From Polytrichum commune (Eukaryota > Streptophyta > Polytrichopsida > Polytrichales > Polytrichaceae): DNA of 64,000 nucleotides. The notes below the pieces were generated by a model. That model was not told where the DNA came from and made no database searches. It worked only from the letters and a program-made list of their open reading frames with translations. The position numbers were made by a program, and so were the translations under genes. Location: assembly GCA_950295325.1 (NCBI GenBank), contig OX485806.1, positions 8,988,001-9,052,000 on the forward strand, given 5' to 3'. Positions within the stretch are counted from its first letter, which is position 1; each line of letters starts with the position of its first letter. This document shows positions 10,621 to 20,782 of the stretch, in pieces.

Positions 10621-10857
10621 ATTACAAGAAAAAATCAATGAAAATGGATTTTTTGAGATTGGTATAATTGAAGAATGAGTCAATCAAAATACAAAGGAAT
10701 CAAAATAATCAACTTCCTTCGTTTTTATTCATCACTTTTCTCTTTGTCTTATATGTGAGTCTACTCTATAGCTTGGACTTCAGCAATTATCGTTTGTGGC
10801 CGAATAGATTATATATTGGACTCATACCCAACATCATTGTATATACACTTGCATACA

Positions 10858-11325
10858 ATGGGTGATGAAAGAGATATGTTTGCTGGATTAGGATGGGATA
10901 AGGAAATTAGAAGTCTAGCAGATCCTCATATTCCGGTTAATTTATCGCCGGAATTTTCGTTTGCTGCTGGAAATCGAAGTAGTGATGACTACGACCTGAC
11001 TCCATTTTCGCAGTCTACACAAGCATGGAGGTGGAGGACGCGGGAGGAGCAAAAACAACATGAGAAAAAAGAAAAGAGGCAGGAAGATGTGCCCGAGAAG
11101 GACGCTGATTTGGATGAAGACAAATCGAACGAAACGGAGGAACAGGTGAAGGTGGAAGGGGAATCTTCGAAGTCTATTTCATTTCGCGAACGGATGAGAG
11201 CCTTGCCGCCGCATCATCTTCCGTTGAAGGATCGAAAGAGAGATAAGACAGTTTCTTATATGGATTTGCTTCGACCGGGTCCACCTCCCTCGGAATCATC
11301 CAAGAAGTATACAAAACGAAAATAG
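10858..11325 (+). CDS. Unrecognised 155-aa charged protein, convergent with the transposase
   Basis: The frame starts at the ATG at 10858 (MGDERDMFAGLGWDKEI), with a TATATATT sequence about 45 bp upstream, and ends at 11325. The middle (about residues 60-110) is very rich in Glu, Lys and Asp and probably coiled or disordered. The C-terminal part is basic and Pro-containing (RERMRALPPHHLP, MDLLRPGPPP). I recognise no domain. It lies tail-to-tail with the MULE-like transposase of copy 1, inside the stretch between that gene and the element's 3' terminal sequence, so it may be an accessory gene of the transposon, in the way mudrB faces mudrA in MuDR. I see no counterpart in copies 2 or 3. It could also be a captured host fragment or a chance frame. 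Confidence 0.45.
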   Translation: MGDERDMFAGLGWDKEIRSLADPHIPVNLSPEFSFAAGNRSSDDYDLTPFSQSTQAWRWRTREEQKQHEKKEKRQEDVPEKDADLDEDKSNETEEQVKVEGESSKSISFRERMRALPPHHLPLKDRKRDKTVSYMDLLRPGPPPSESSKKYTKRK

Positions 11326-11486
11326 AGTTGATAGACAAATGATACATTGTAATACGATACTTTGAATGGAATAAACATAATCATTGAGATTATATCTTTA
11401 TTATATCAATCAATTATTGCTTCACAAAAGGTCCAGAAATGGACACATATATCATATCCCAATATAGTGCTAGGCTGAGAGGAATT

Positions 11487-14400
11487 CTAGGAAGTAGATT
11501 GAGTCAAGAGACCTCCCTCCATGATGAGTTTGACCTCATTGAAACTAAATGTCGGGGCGTGTATGAACAAATTCACTTCCGCATCCAAATTAGAAACCTT
11601 GACGAAGATGTAATACAAATGCTTACAATTCATATAAGAATTTCGTTTGCGGCCGAACTTGGAAATCATATCCAAGAAGTAGGCGCAGTTGCACTCTGGA
11701 AGAGAACTCACTGTCACTTGGTAGATGGGTGGTTGGGGTTCTGATTTGGATTGCAGTGTGATAATGCAACCAAATCCCGGTTGAGGGATCATAGTTAACT
11801 TCAGAACAGTCGCATGCATAGCTTCAACAGAGGCCACCATCTGCCTCTGCTTTGCCGAAGGTGCGTTGCTGGATCGCCGAACAAGCTTGGACAGTCTTGT
11901 GGTAAGGATGAAGTCGGGGTTTTCTGGAACACGGATTCGAGACATATCCAGCAGGGTCGCAGAGTTGGTTAAGAATCGAGTCGGTGTGATGCGCTCCTTT
12001 GGTGGGAGTTGAAAACCTGCGTTCTCAAGCGCAAAGATCTCCGAGCGGGTGAGGTTGGTACCAATCTTCACGGGCCAGATTGGGGGAATAGGTGGCTTCT
12101 GGTCATCAGCAAAGAACGGCATGACCCATTTCCGACGAGGGCCCTTGACGCAATGCTCGATGTCGTCTGGACAAAAGACGAAGTCAGTGCGCTTCATAGA
12201 TTGGAGTTTGTAGTGATGCCACATACCGGTGTAGGTCGGCGCAGGGACGCTCTTGTTATTGGTGACGATTCTTGCGGTGCACTTCTTCTTCGTGCCCACA
12301 TGATTAGCCCAACAAGATTTCCCAGAGGTATAGGGTATGCGGGCAATATGCCAAAGAAAGACATCTACTTTGGTTTCTTGCACGGCGGTGACACGCTGGA
12401 AACCAAGTCCTGTAGGTGAAGGTACTTGAACCTCTTGTACATAGGGGGAAGACTCCTCAATGATAGTAGGCAGTGTTTCAGGTTGAGAGCGAGTGACTCG
12501 CTTACCGGGGGGAGGGCGAGAGAAGTTCACGGTATCCGGACGGTGGGTTTCGCCATCATCACCAATTGGAGTGTCGGGTCTTCGCTTCTGCGATCCAAAC
12601 ACCTCGGCGCCCTCAAGGTGTGGATCACGAGTGCAAAACTCTTTCCCACCGGGCATGTCAAGCAAGACCTTCTGCAACACTGTGGGGTCGCCAATACGCT
12701 GAGCTCGACATTGAGCACCCCTGAGCTTGAGTTCTTCTTTGCTTGGACCGTCTCCGCCAATTCCACCTTTAAGGAATTGGTAGTATGCAACAACTTGTAA
12801 GAAGGCCCGAATGTAGTCGTCCACCGTAGCCACGTATAGATCTCCACCCTTGTTGCCGGAGGCTTGAAGCCACTTGTTGTGGACGGACTCCGCAAGATTG
12901 CAGGACGGCATCTCGGCCAACTGGTCTTGGGTTAAAACCTTTTCCTGATTGGAGAAATGAAGTGTTAGAATAGGCATACACAGAGGAAACCGAAACCATG
13001 AAAAACCAAAAATGAATCATGAAGGAGATGTACCAGTTCCATAAAACCACCCCATTGAAGGTAGCGGAAGTGCCAGAAAGCAAGCCAGAGCTGAAGATGC
13101 TTGAGACCGTCCTCACTCGTACAATTCGATGACGCCCACCAAGCCTTGATAGTTAGGTACCTAGTCTCCGCCTCTTGCATAGAGAAAGCATTCCGATATT
13201 GAAGGCAAAGGTGTCTATGTTGGTCTTGTAACTCATGCTTTATATATGATTTTGTATGCTTTTCGAGCGATTGTTTCCAATGTAAAAAAACAAGTGCGCT
13301 CACGACCCTCCATGGGAACTTTGGGATCCCCCAAACCATACACAATGCGAACAGCGTTCCAATTGGCTTGGGCACTGTCGGCCATGAAGCCTATAAAGTT
13401 TGGATGTGGGATACCGTGACGGGCCATGACGTGGTTGAGGTTCTGCCAGAAGAGAACTTGGGCATCCTTATCCTCGGATTGGAAATCACAACATGAAATG
13501 GTCATGACCCGTTGATAAGTCCCATCATAAACATGAGCGGCCATGGTGGTCCACCCTTTGACCCGCTTGACGTGATCGGACATCATCCACGCATTCTCGA
13601 GGTCCCCACCCGGTTGCATCCGACGAACCAAATCCACACCACTTCCAGGACCCACCTCCGACATCTTGAGGACGAACACCTTGTCTGTATCGTCACCTTG
13701 TCCTGGGAATTGGTTCCGTTGGACATAAGCCCAATTGCTAACGCCCCGGAGCTTTGCGATGCCATCCATAACACCGAACCTCCGCAAATATTTGAAAGAG
13801 GTAACCTTAGAGCGAAGGTTGGGGGAATTCAACTCTCTACAACTCTCAAACACAGGTTCGAGCTCTTTCAAGGAGAGGAGACGTTGTGTGTCATTATTAC
13901 CAGAAAGGAGGAAATCACCTACAATGTCCTTGCTGGCTTCGAGGACGATCTTGCTGTACGTGGCTTGAGGAGAACGGTCAACGTGCTCCTCGAGAAGTGC
14001 ATTGATACGCTTTCAGTTGTCTCTGCAGTCTCCAACCTTGACTGGATGTTGATGAGTACCGATATGAATGCAGGCTCTTTGGGAGGACTCCTTCCCATGG
14101 ACGTAGAAGATTTTGGCATCGCATAGTGCAATGCATTTGGGAGGTTGTTTGCAGATCCTGCAAACAAGAGTAGATCCGGATGGCACAATGCCAAAGAGAG
14201 GGAAAGGATCTTTAGTGAAACCTTCAAATTCCGTGTCGTTGACCTTAGATGCACGATGGGGTCGTTGAAGGTAATCACAACTAGGGTTTTGGCATTGGAG
14301 ATGGCCAACACAGGCAAAGGAACGAAAGGCAAGGCCAACGTCGTTTGTAATGTTGGTGGTTTGAGTCTTAGTCCAAACATGGCCATCATATTGCTTGTCC

Positions 14401-15131
14401 ATGCCGTCCAAGGACTTGGCCCTGGTTTGAGAGGAAGAGACTTCTGCTGCAGGGAGGACAAATAACTGGGTACCATCGAAACGAGGGGGAAGGTGATTAA
14501 CTAATTGGATTTGTAGTTTATCGTAATCTAATTTCTTGAGGACGTTCTTACTACCTGGCATAGAACCAAGACGACGAAGACATTGAACAATAGGTTGAGG
14601 AGGCTTGGACGTAGAGGGTATTGAAGTAGGTGAAGGCACAGAGAGAGAAGGAGAGGGCGTTACATAGGCAGGAGAGGGAAACAAAAGAGGAGAATCATGA
14701 ACTGCTACATCTTCATGCTGAACTGGTCCATCTTCACTCGAAGAATCAGACAAGTCTATAACGTTGTCTAGACCAGGCTCGGTCTTGACGCTTATTACGG
14801 GAGGGGTGCTAAAGGCAGCAGTGGATGATCAAAGAGGAGTAAGGATTTCTGTTGACACTCCGATCTGAGAATCTGGCCAGCCACAAACCCTATACTTTCC
14901 CGCGGCAAGCTCCCAAACTACAATGCCATTGTCGGATACCTTGGAGGTCTCATGGAAGGTATGAATGAGCAATCCAGTATCAGGATGGAAGATCTCACGC
15001 TCTACCCATATTGTATTGGGTTTGAAAGAGAACCTAATGCTAAGATGAAGCTCGGAGACAACAGCAATACCTCGTGCATCAATGGGGAAAAGAATGGGGA
15101 CCCCGATGCCATGGGAACGAAGTTCGGCCAT
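11487..15131 (-). pseudogene. MULE-like transposase, copy 1 (two stops, one frameshift)
   Basis: Reads on the minus strand from an ATG at 15131. Exon 1 runs to 13034, the intron is 13033-12945, and exon 2 is 12944-11487; the intron position is shared with copies 2 and 3. The order is an N-terminal region ending GKYRVCGW, a WRKY/GCM1-like zinc-binding region (C-X4-C, then CRICKQPP and HIGTHQHPV), a DDE-type core (FMADSAQANWNAVR) and a C-terminal SWIM finger (CNC...CKH). It is broken by a TGA just after LTPL (about 14826-14828), where copy 3 has CGC, by a TGA at 14013-14015, where copy 3 has CGG, and by a one-base frame change at the T run near 13290 within the C-X2-H motif. C-to-T change at methylated sites would explain both stops. 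It keeps an N-terminal segment of about 60 residues that copy 3 lacks. Confidence 0.85.
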
Positions 15132-15388
15132 CACAGCGAGGGGGATGCGCAAAGATGGGAATGAGAAAGAGGATGCTGAAAAGTGTGGAATACTTATCCA
15201 TTGTAAATATGCTTTAAAAAGGGTAAACAATGAACAGTGACCAGAAATACCGTAAACCCTAAATCTTGAACAGTGGCACTATAAAGGTCTGAGAGGGTTG
15301 GGGAAGGGTCTTTTTGGGAGCGAAGGAAAGGGATGCTGAGAGAGTAGAGAGTACGAAAAGGGAAGCAGAGCGGAACTGGGACGCACAC

Positions 15389-15808
15389 ATGAAGGAACCA
15401 GAGCACAATACAGATTCCACAATAGATATAGGAAAGAAGCGGAAGAAGCGAAAGGGAGGATTGAGTTTCAGCAATTCGAAACAGAGGAGACAGAGAGAAC
15501 TGAAGAAGAAGGAGGAATCGTACATAGAGGGTAGAGGAACCCCATCAGACGTGCAAAACACAGGTGGAGAGAGCAAGAGAGGATCTTCGAAACGGCAATT
15601 GAATCTGCAGCCGATAGAGGAAGACCGGGAGGATAGTGAATCCCCCGCGGCATCTATGGAAGAAAGCGAGCAACCCAACAGTTCAAATCAAAGTGGGTAT
15701 CAGGAGGAGACAAGAGATGATTCCATTCTTATAGTAAGATTGTCGTTTAAGTTATATGAAAAATGGCATTTGAGGATTCAATTTAAACCAAACACGACAA
15801 TGGAATGA
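15389..15808 (+). CDS. Unrecognised 139-aa Lys/Glu-rich protein, divergent from the transposase
   Basis: The first ATG in the open frame is at 15389; the frame is open further upstream from about 15314 without an ATG. The product begins MKEPEHNTDSTID and continues with a strongly basic patch (KKRKKRKGG, a possible nuclear localisation signal). An acidic Ser-rich middle follows, and then a more hydrophobic end (SILIVRLSFKLYEKWHLRI). It lies head-to-head with the N-terminus of MULE-like copy 1, 257 bp away, so the two could share a promoter region. I recognise no family and find no homologue in the window. It may be an accessory or captured gene, or a remnant of the 5' end of the element. Confidence 0.35.
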   Translation: MKEPEHNTDSTIDIGKKRKKRKGGLSFSNSKQRRQRELKKKEESYIEGRGTPSDVQNTGGESKRGSSKRQLNLQPIEEDREDSESPAASMEESEQPNSSNQSGYQEETRDDSILIVRLSFKLYEKWHLRIQFKPNTTME

Positions 15809-15981
15809 TTGAATGCGTGCGTCAATGTTAGGTCGTTGCCACATCTATGTATTTTCAATGTTTGTTGTATGGTTAGGATAACGGCCACATATCAGAAAGA
15901 TTGAATATATGTTCAAACGGTGGTCTCGGCACCGAGAGGGTACCTCCAGGAACCCTAAGTCACGGTCGAATTTTAGAATGG

Positions 15982-17793
15982 TGTGAGCCCAAAAGGGTGC
16001 CCACATTTAGTCTTAGACCCTTGAAACGTTAGTTGATGCACTTTGAAGTAGCATGTTACTTCACAAAAATATAAAAAGAGTGAAATGTTAGTCTTAGAAG
16101 TACCATGTTGTAAGAGGCTAGGATGTGAGTTGTTATTGTGTTTTTACCTTCGGAAGGATTTGAGTGAATGAGGATAGGTAAGGAGAACTTGGATTGAGTA
16201 GTTAGTGAGTAGGCTAGTACAAATGGATGGAGACAACCAAAGTGACTCAAGAGGCAAGTGCATTCGAATTGGGATGAATGGAGGATCACATGGAGCGCAC
16301 AAGTGGACCACCTCATCATGGCCACTTAATGGGGAAGGCCCAAGGAAGAATGCAAGGTGGAGGATAAGCAAATTCTCAAAGCACCAATCAAATCACGAGT
16401 TAAGCATCGTGGTTTGAATTAAGTGGTGAGCGACGATTTGGGAAAGTAAGGGGAGAAAGTTATGGCGGCGGAAAGCGAAGGAGGCTAAGTTTGGGTTGAA
16501 GCATCCCAAGTTTGGTAAAGTGTGGTAGGTAGAAAGCCAAGGCTAGTTAAATGTTCGAATTAGGATCCTTGTTGATCATTTGAGGGAGGAAGGCTTAGAA
16601 GATAGGATTGGCGCCTACTAAGTAGGAGGAAATCTCAAGGGCTTATCGTGAGCCTTGAGGGTGCTCACCCCCTCAAGCTTACTATATAATCCCTCATTCT
16701 TCCCTCACTCATCCTCTCTTTCCTTTGTGCTCCAAGGCACCCCACGAGTTATAAGTGTGGGTGTGGGAAGCCATATTGGAGCACATGTGTGTGCTTAGTT
16801 TTTAGTTTGAGAGCCAAGGCTTGTTAGCCTTGAAGAGGGCTTGACCTCTTGGTAGAATTAGTGTTGACGTGAAGGATTTTAAAGTTAATTCATGATTCCA
16901 ATTTGTGGTACTTTAAGTTCATGTTTTGAATACACGTGGTTGCAAGTTCCATGTTTAAGAGTTGAGCACTTGATGTTGTGATGAGTGCAAAAATATACTT
17001 GTGTGGATTAGTTAGTCTTAGTGAAGTTAGGAAATTCTCTCTCCCCCTCTCCTCTCTAGGATTTTAGGATTTTAGGATTAGAGAAGAATTGTGTGATTAG
17101 AAAGGGGTTGTTAGTAGAATTAGGGAAATTAGGTAGGAAGATTAGTTAAGGGCTTGAATAATTAGTGAGGTAGTTGGGGATTACAACTACAAAGTTGTGG
17201 GTTTATGAAGGAGCTGGGTTTATGAAGGAGCTGGGTTTGTTTAGTTAGAAGCTAAGAAGCTGGGTTTATGAAGGAGCTGGGTTTGTCTAGTTAGAAAGTA
17301 AAGAGCTGGGTTTATGAAGGACCTGAGTTTGTTTAGTTAGAAGCTAAGGAGCTGGGTTCATGAAGGAGCTGGGTTTATGAAGGAGCTGGGTTTATGTAAT
17401 TAGAAAGTAAAGAGATGGGTTCATGAAGGAGCTTAGTAGATAGCCTACCTAATTAGCTCATAGACAAGTAGTTAGTTACATTATGCTAGTTAGTGTTATG
17501 GTGGCTTTCACAAGTAAATGTATTTGAAATTGACTATAGAGAATAGTGTTTTTTTTAACACTTGCATCCTCTCTTTAAAAATAAACCACGTGCACAACTT
17601 AATGGAGAATGTGGAGCACTCTCGCGATGGCAAGACAAAGGAAGCAAAGACCAAAGTTAAATCCAAGACCACTTGAAGGGTGAACCTTGCACTATGGACT
17701 CATCCAAGTCCAAATCCAATACCGCGGAGGAATGTGAGCCCAAACCCACTACTCGGACTACGGACGCTTAAGGGTGGGGGGTTTGGCCTCACA
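15982..17793 (+). mobile_element. Solo LTR of the element 1/2 family, inverted
   Basis: This is a complete 1,812-bp LTR in the opposite orientation to element 1, starting TGTGAGCCC and ending GGCCTCACA. A 5-bp direct repeat AATGG flanks it (15977-15981 and 17794-17798), the expected target duplication, so it arose from a full insertion by LTR-LTR recombination. Its minisatellite structure is the same as that of the 8172-9983 LTR, and I noticed only isolated substitutions. The TATA-like box is at 16681-16690 on the plus strand. Confidence 0.95.
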
Positions 17794-19368
17794 AATGGAT
17801 GTACGAGTCAGGGTTAAATTCGCGGCACATTTTAGTGTGCGCAATGGATTGAGAGAGAATGAGGTTGGAGGATTTTGATAAAAGGTTCTTAAGCTTCATG
17901 GATGAATGAATATATGCTTTGGTAGTTCAATGTGTGGTTTGTTGGAGTTTGAGAGGGAAATGCTTTACTTGAAGGGGACCAAATTTTGTCATTTTGTGGA
18001 ATGCTCCGAGGGGGTAAGCTTGACGATGACTAGGACTAGATTTTGGAGGAGCCAATGAGCTCTCGGCTCGGCTCCGAGAGGGTACGGTTGAGGGGGTAAG
18101 GTAGAGAGGGACCCGATTTTGAGGTTGTGCGGAGGCTTCGAGTTCATGGTTGTGGGGCTCTCGGCACCGAGTGGCATGTTTTCTGAAGGCCCAGATTTCG
18201 CATTGATTTGAATGTTTGAGTTAGCACTTAGATTCCGAGAGGCTAGGCCTTTCAAAGGTAATGGACCAGATTTTGACTTTGTTCTGTATCCTTGAGTTAG
18301 CACTTAGATTCCGAGAGGCTAGGCCTTTCAAGGGTAATGGACCAGATTTCGCATTGTTTTGAATGTTTGAGTTAGCATTAGGATTCCGAGAGGCTAGGCA
18401 CTCAAGGGATTAGGACCAGATTTCGCATTGATTTGAATGTTTGAGTTAGCACTTACATTCCGAGAGGCTAGGCCTTTCAAGGGTAATGGACCAGATTTCG
18501 CATTGATTTGAATGTTTGACTTAGCACTTAGATTCCGAGAGGCTAGGCCTTTCAAGGGTAATGGACCAGATTTCGCATTGTTTTGAATGTTTGAGTTAGC
18601 ACATAGATTCCGAGAGGCTAGGCCTTTCAAGGGTCTTGGACCAAATTTTGACTTTCTTGTGTATGCTTGAGATAGCACTTAGATTCAGAGAGGCTAGGCC
18701 TTTCAAGGGTCATGGACCAGATTTCGCATTGATTTGTATGTTTGAGTTAGCACTTACATTCCGAGAGGCTAGGCCTTTCAAGGTTCATGGACCAGATTTC
18801 GCATTGATTTGAATGTTTGAGTTAGCATTTACATTCTGAGAGGCTAGGCCTTTCAAGGGTAATGGACCAGATTTCGCATTGATTTGAATGTTTGAGTTAG
18901 CACTTAGATTCCGAGAGGCTAGGCCTTTCAAGGGTAATGGACCAGATTTTGACTTTGTTGTGTATGCTTGAGTTAGCACTTAGATTCCGAGAGGCTAGGC
19001 CTTTCAAGGGTAATGGACCAAATTTCGCATTGTTTTCAATGTTTGAGTTAGCATTAGGATTCCGAGAGGCTAGGCACTCAAGGGATTTGGACCAGATTTC
19101 GCATTGATTTGAATGTTTGAGTTAGCACATAGATTCCGAGAGGCTAGGCCTTTCAAGGGTAATGGACCAGATTTCACATTGTTTTGAATGTTTGACTTAG
19201 CACATAGATTCCGAGAGGCTAGGCCTTTCAAGGGTCATGGACCAGATTTCGCATTGATTTGTATGTTTGAGTTAGCACTTAGATTCGGAGAGGCTAGGCC
19301 TTTCAAGGGTCATGGACCAAATTTTGCATTGATTTGAATGTTTAAGTTAGCACTTAGATTCCGAGAGG
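17794..19368. repeat. Tandem array, ~75-bp units, with diverged leading part
   Basis: From about 18160 the sequence is a head-to-tail array of about 16 units of 74-76 bp. Each unit contains ttagcacttagattccgagaggctagg and either gaccagatttcgcattg or the variant ...ttttgactttgtt. Positions 17794-18160 hold looser relatives of the same motifs (CTCGGCACCGAG). A similar motif occurs left of the solo LTR at about 15920-15960, so the solo LTR probably inserted into the edge of this repeat region. No gene is visible. Confidence 0.85.
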
Positions 19369-19511
19369 TGTCACCAAAAAGCCTCCACCCTTCAATTTCG
19401 TCCTAGCCCGAATGGAGAAGTTTATAATGACATGTAGAGATTTCTCTCTTTGTAACACAATGTATGATTCCAATCTATCGTTGGAATATACGCAACTTAG
19501 CCAAGTCTATA

Positions 19512-19688
19512 CTATGTCTTCTTACACTCCTTAATCTCGGGTAATGTCACATCCTTGTATTTCTTTAAAGTCCACCCGGCCGCTTTGGCCACGCATGCCT
19601 TCAAAGATATCCCTCGTGTGAATCGAGTCCTCGCCGTTGATTCCACACTACTGCACGAACCTTCGCTTGTTGATTCCATGAAGCACAT
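19512..19688 (-). CDS. Conserved small ORF in the diverged LTR (58 aa)
   Basis: The ORF begins at ATG 19688 (M-C-F-M-E) and stops at TAG 19512-19514. The product shares the core RGISLxACVAKAAGWTL and the end PExKE with the 70-aa ORF at 47572-47784. Start and stop positions also correspond, and the length difference comes from a Ser-rich spacer. Within the 26-codon core, 13 codons differ only silently, 3 change the amino acid and 10 are identical, which suggests selection on the protein. I do not recognise the family. The core loosely recalls the C-terminal block of tyrosine recombinases (GISL...AAGW), but the catalytic residues are not evident. Confidence 0.5.
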   Translation of the reverse strand: MCFMESTSEGSCSSVESTARTRFTRGISLKACVAKAAGWTLKKYKDVTLPEIKECKKT

Positions 19689-19879
19689 AAGTTTAAGTAT
19701 TAACAAATACTTGTGTAACTTATGGTGGCCTCTCCTTTACAGGCCTTCACATTCCATTACTAAGTTCAACCTCGATGGTCAATCACCAATACATTCAAAA
19801 GTTACACACACCCCTTCCTACCTAATGAATCCAACACTTTAAGTCTAAACATCATAAGTCAAAAACTATAAGAGTGTGT

Positions 19880-20139
19880 CACTAGTTTTTGGAAGTTTGG
19901 ACATAGTCTCGGTTTTTTGGCTCTCAAAAATTCATATGAAGTCCAAAAAATGAGTTCTTGGTATCCATGGATAGGTAATGAAGTCCTCTACATGAATATG
20001 CAATAATATTTCTACTGCCACAAAGTATATGGTCGCAATTCTATGCTGTTCCCTTTGAATCTGCATTTTTTTCACTAGTTTTTGGAAGTTTGGACATAGT
20101 CTCGGTTTTTTGGCTCTCAAAAATTCATATGAAGTCCAA
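19880..20139. repeat. Pair of 67-bp direct repeats in the diverged LTR
   Basis: Positions 19880-19946 and 20073-20139 are near-identical copies beginning cactagtttttggaagtttg, separated by 126 bp. The separating sequence has no match elsewhere that I noticed. It may be an internal duplication or the trace of a small insertion. Confidence 0.85.
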
Positions 20140-20782
20140 CAAAACTAAATGCTCCAATAAGAGACTTTGCACATCCGCATAAGTATAAGGCTAATCAATG
20201 TAAATCCAAGTATTCAAACAAAGCCATAAATTGAACTTTAAATCATTCACGCCCAATTATTACTAACAAGAGGTCAAGCCCTCTTCAAGGCCAACTAGCC
20301 TTGGCTCCTAACCTTACATCCATGCATACACACGTGCTCCTATCTTGCTTTCCACACATCCACACTTATAACACGTGGAGTGCCAAGGAGCACGAAGGAA
20401 AGAGAGGATGAGTGAGGGAAGAATGAAGGATTATATAGTGAGTTTGAGGGGGTGAGCACCCTTAAGGCTCACGATAAGCCCTCGAGATTTCCTCCTACTT
20501 TGTAGGCTCTAATCCTATCTCCTAAGCCTTCCTCCCTCAAATGATCAACAAGGATTCTAATTCAAATATTTAACTAACATTGGCTTTCTACCTACCACAC
20601 TTTACCAAGGTTTGTCCTTCTCCTACTTAAATCCACTCCACAAAAGTCTAATGCTTCAAACTAAGCTTTCTTCAAGCTTCACTCTTTTTATATTTTTGTG
20701 AATAACCATAAATCACCAAAACACCACTTGTAATGTTTTACAAGTGTTAACAACCAATGTGGGCATCAATTTTGGGCTCACA

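Larger units (their letters stand above)
19369..20782 (-). repeat. Diverged LTR of a related gypsy family
   Basis: Starts TGTCACC and ends GGGCTCACA. It aligns by eye with the young LTRs over most of its length, including the AAGAGGTCAAGCCCTCTTC hairpin region, the minus-strand TATA at about 20430-20439 and the region beside it. It has many substitutions and lacks the minisatellite. It carries the small-ORF module (19512-19688) at the position where the left LTR of element 2 carries it. The flanks (agagg and cgttt) show no target duplication. On its right it directly abuts, and truncates, MULE-like copy 2. Confidence 0.8.

Noticed and set aside
10345-15400. Terminal inverted repeats for MULE-like copy 1
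   Set aside because: I looked for an inverted copy of the CTCCGCTC/CTACGCTC-rich 3' end near 15200-15980 and found only an internal CTCACGCTCTACC inside the coding region, which is not at an end.
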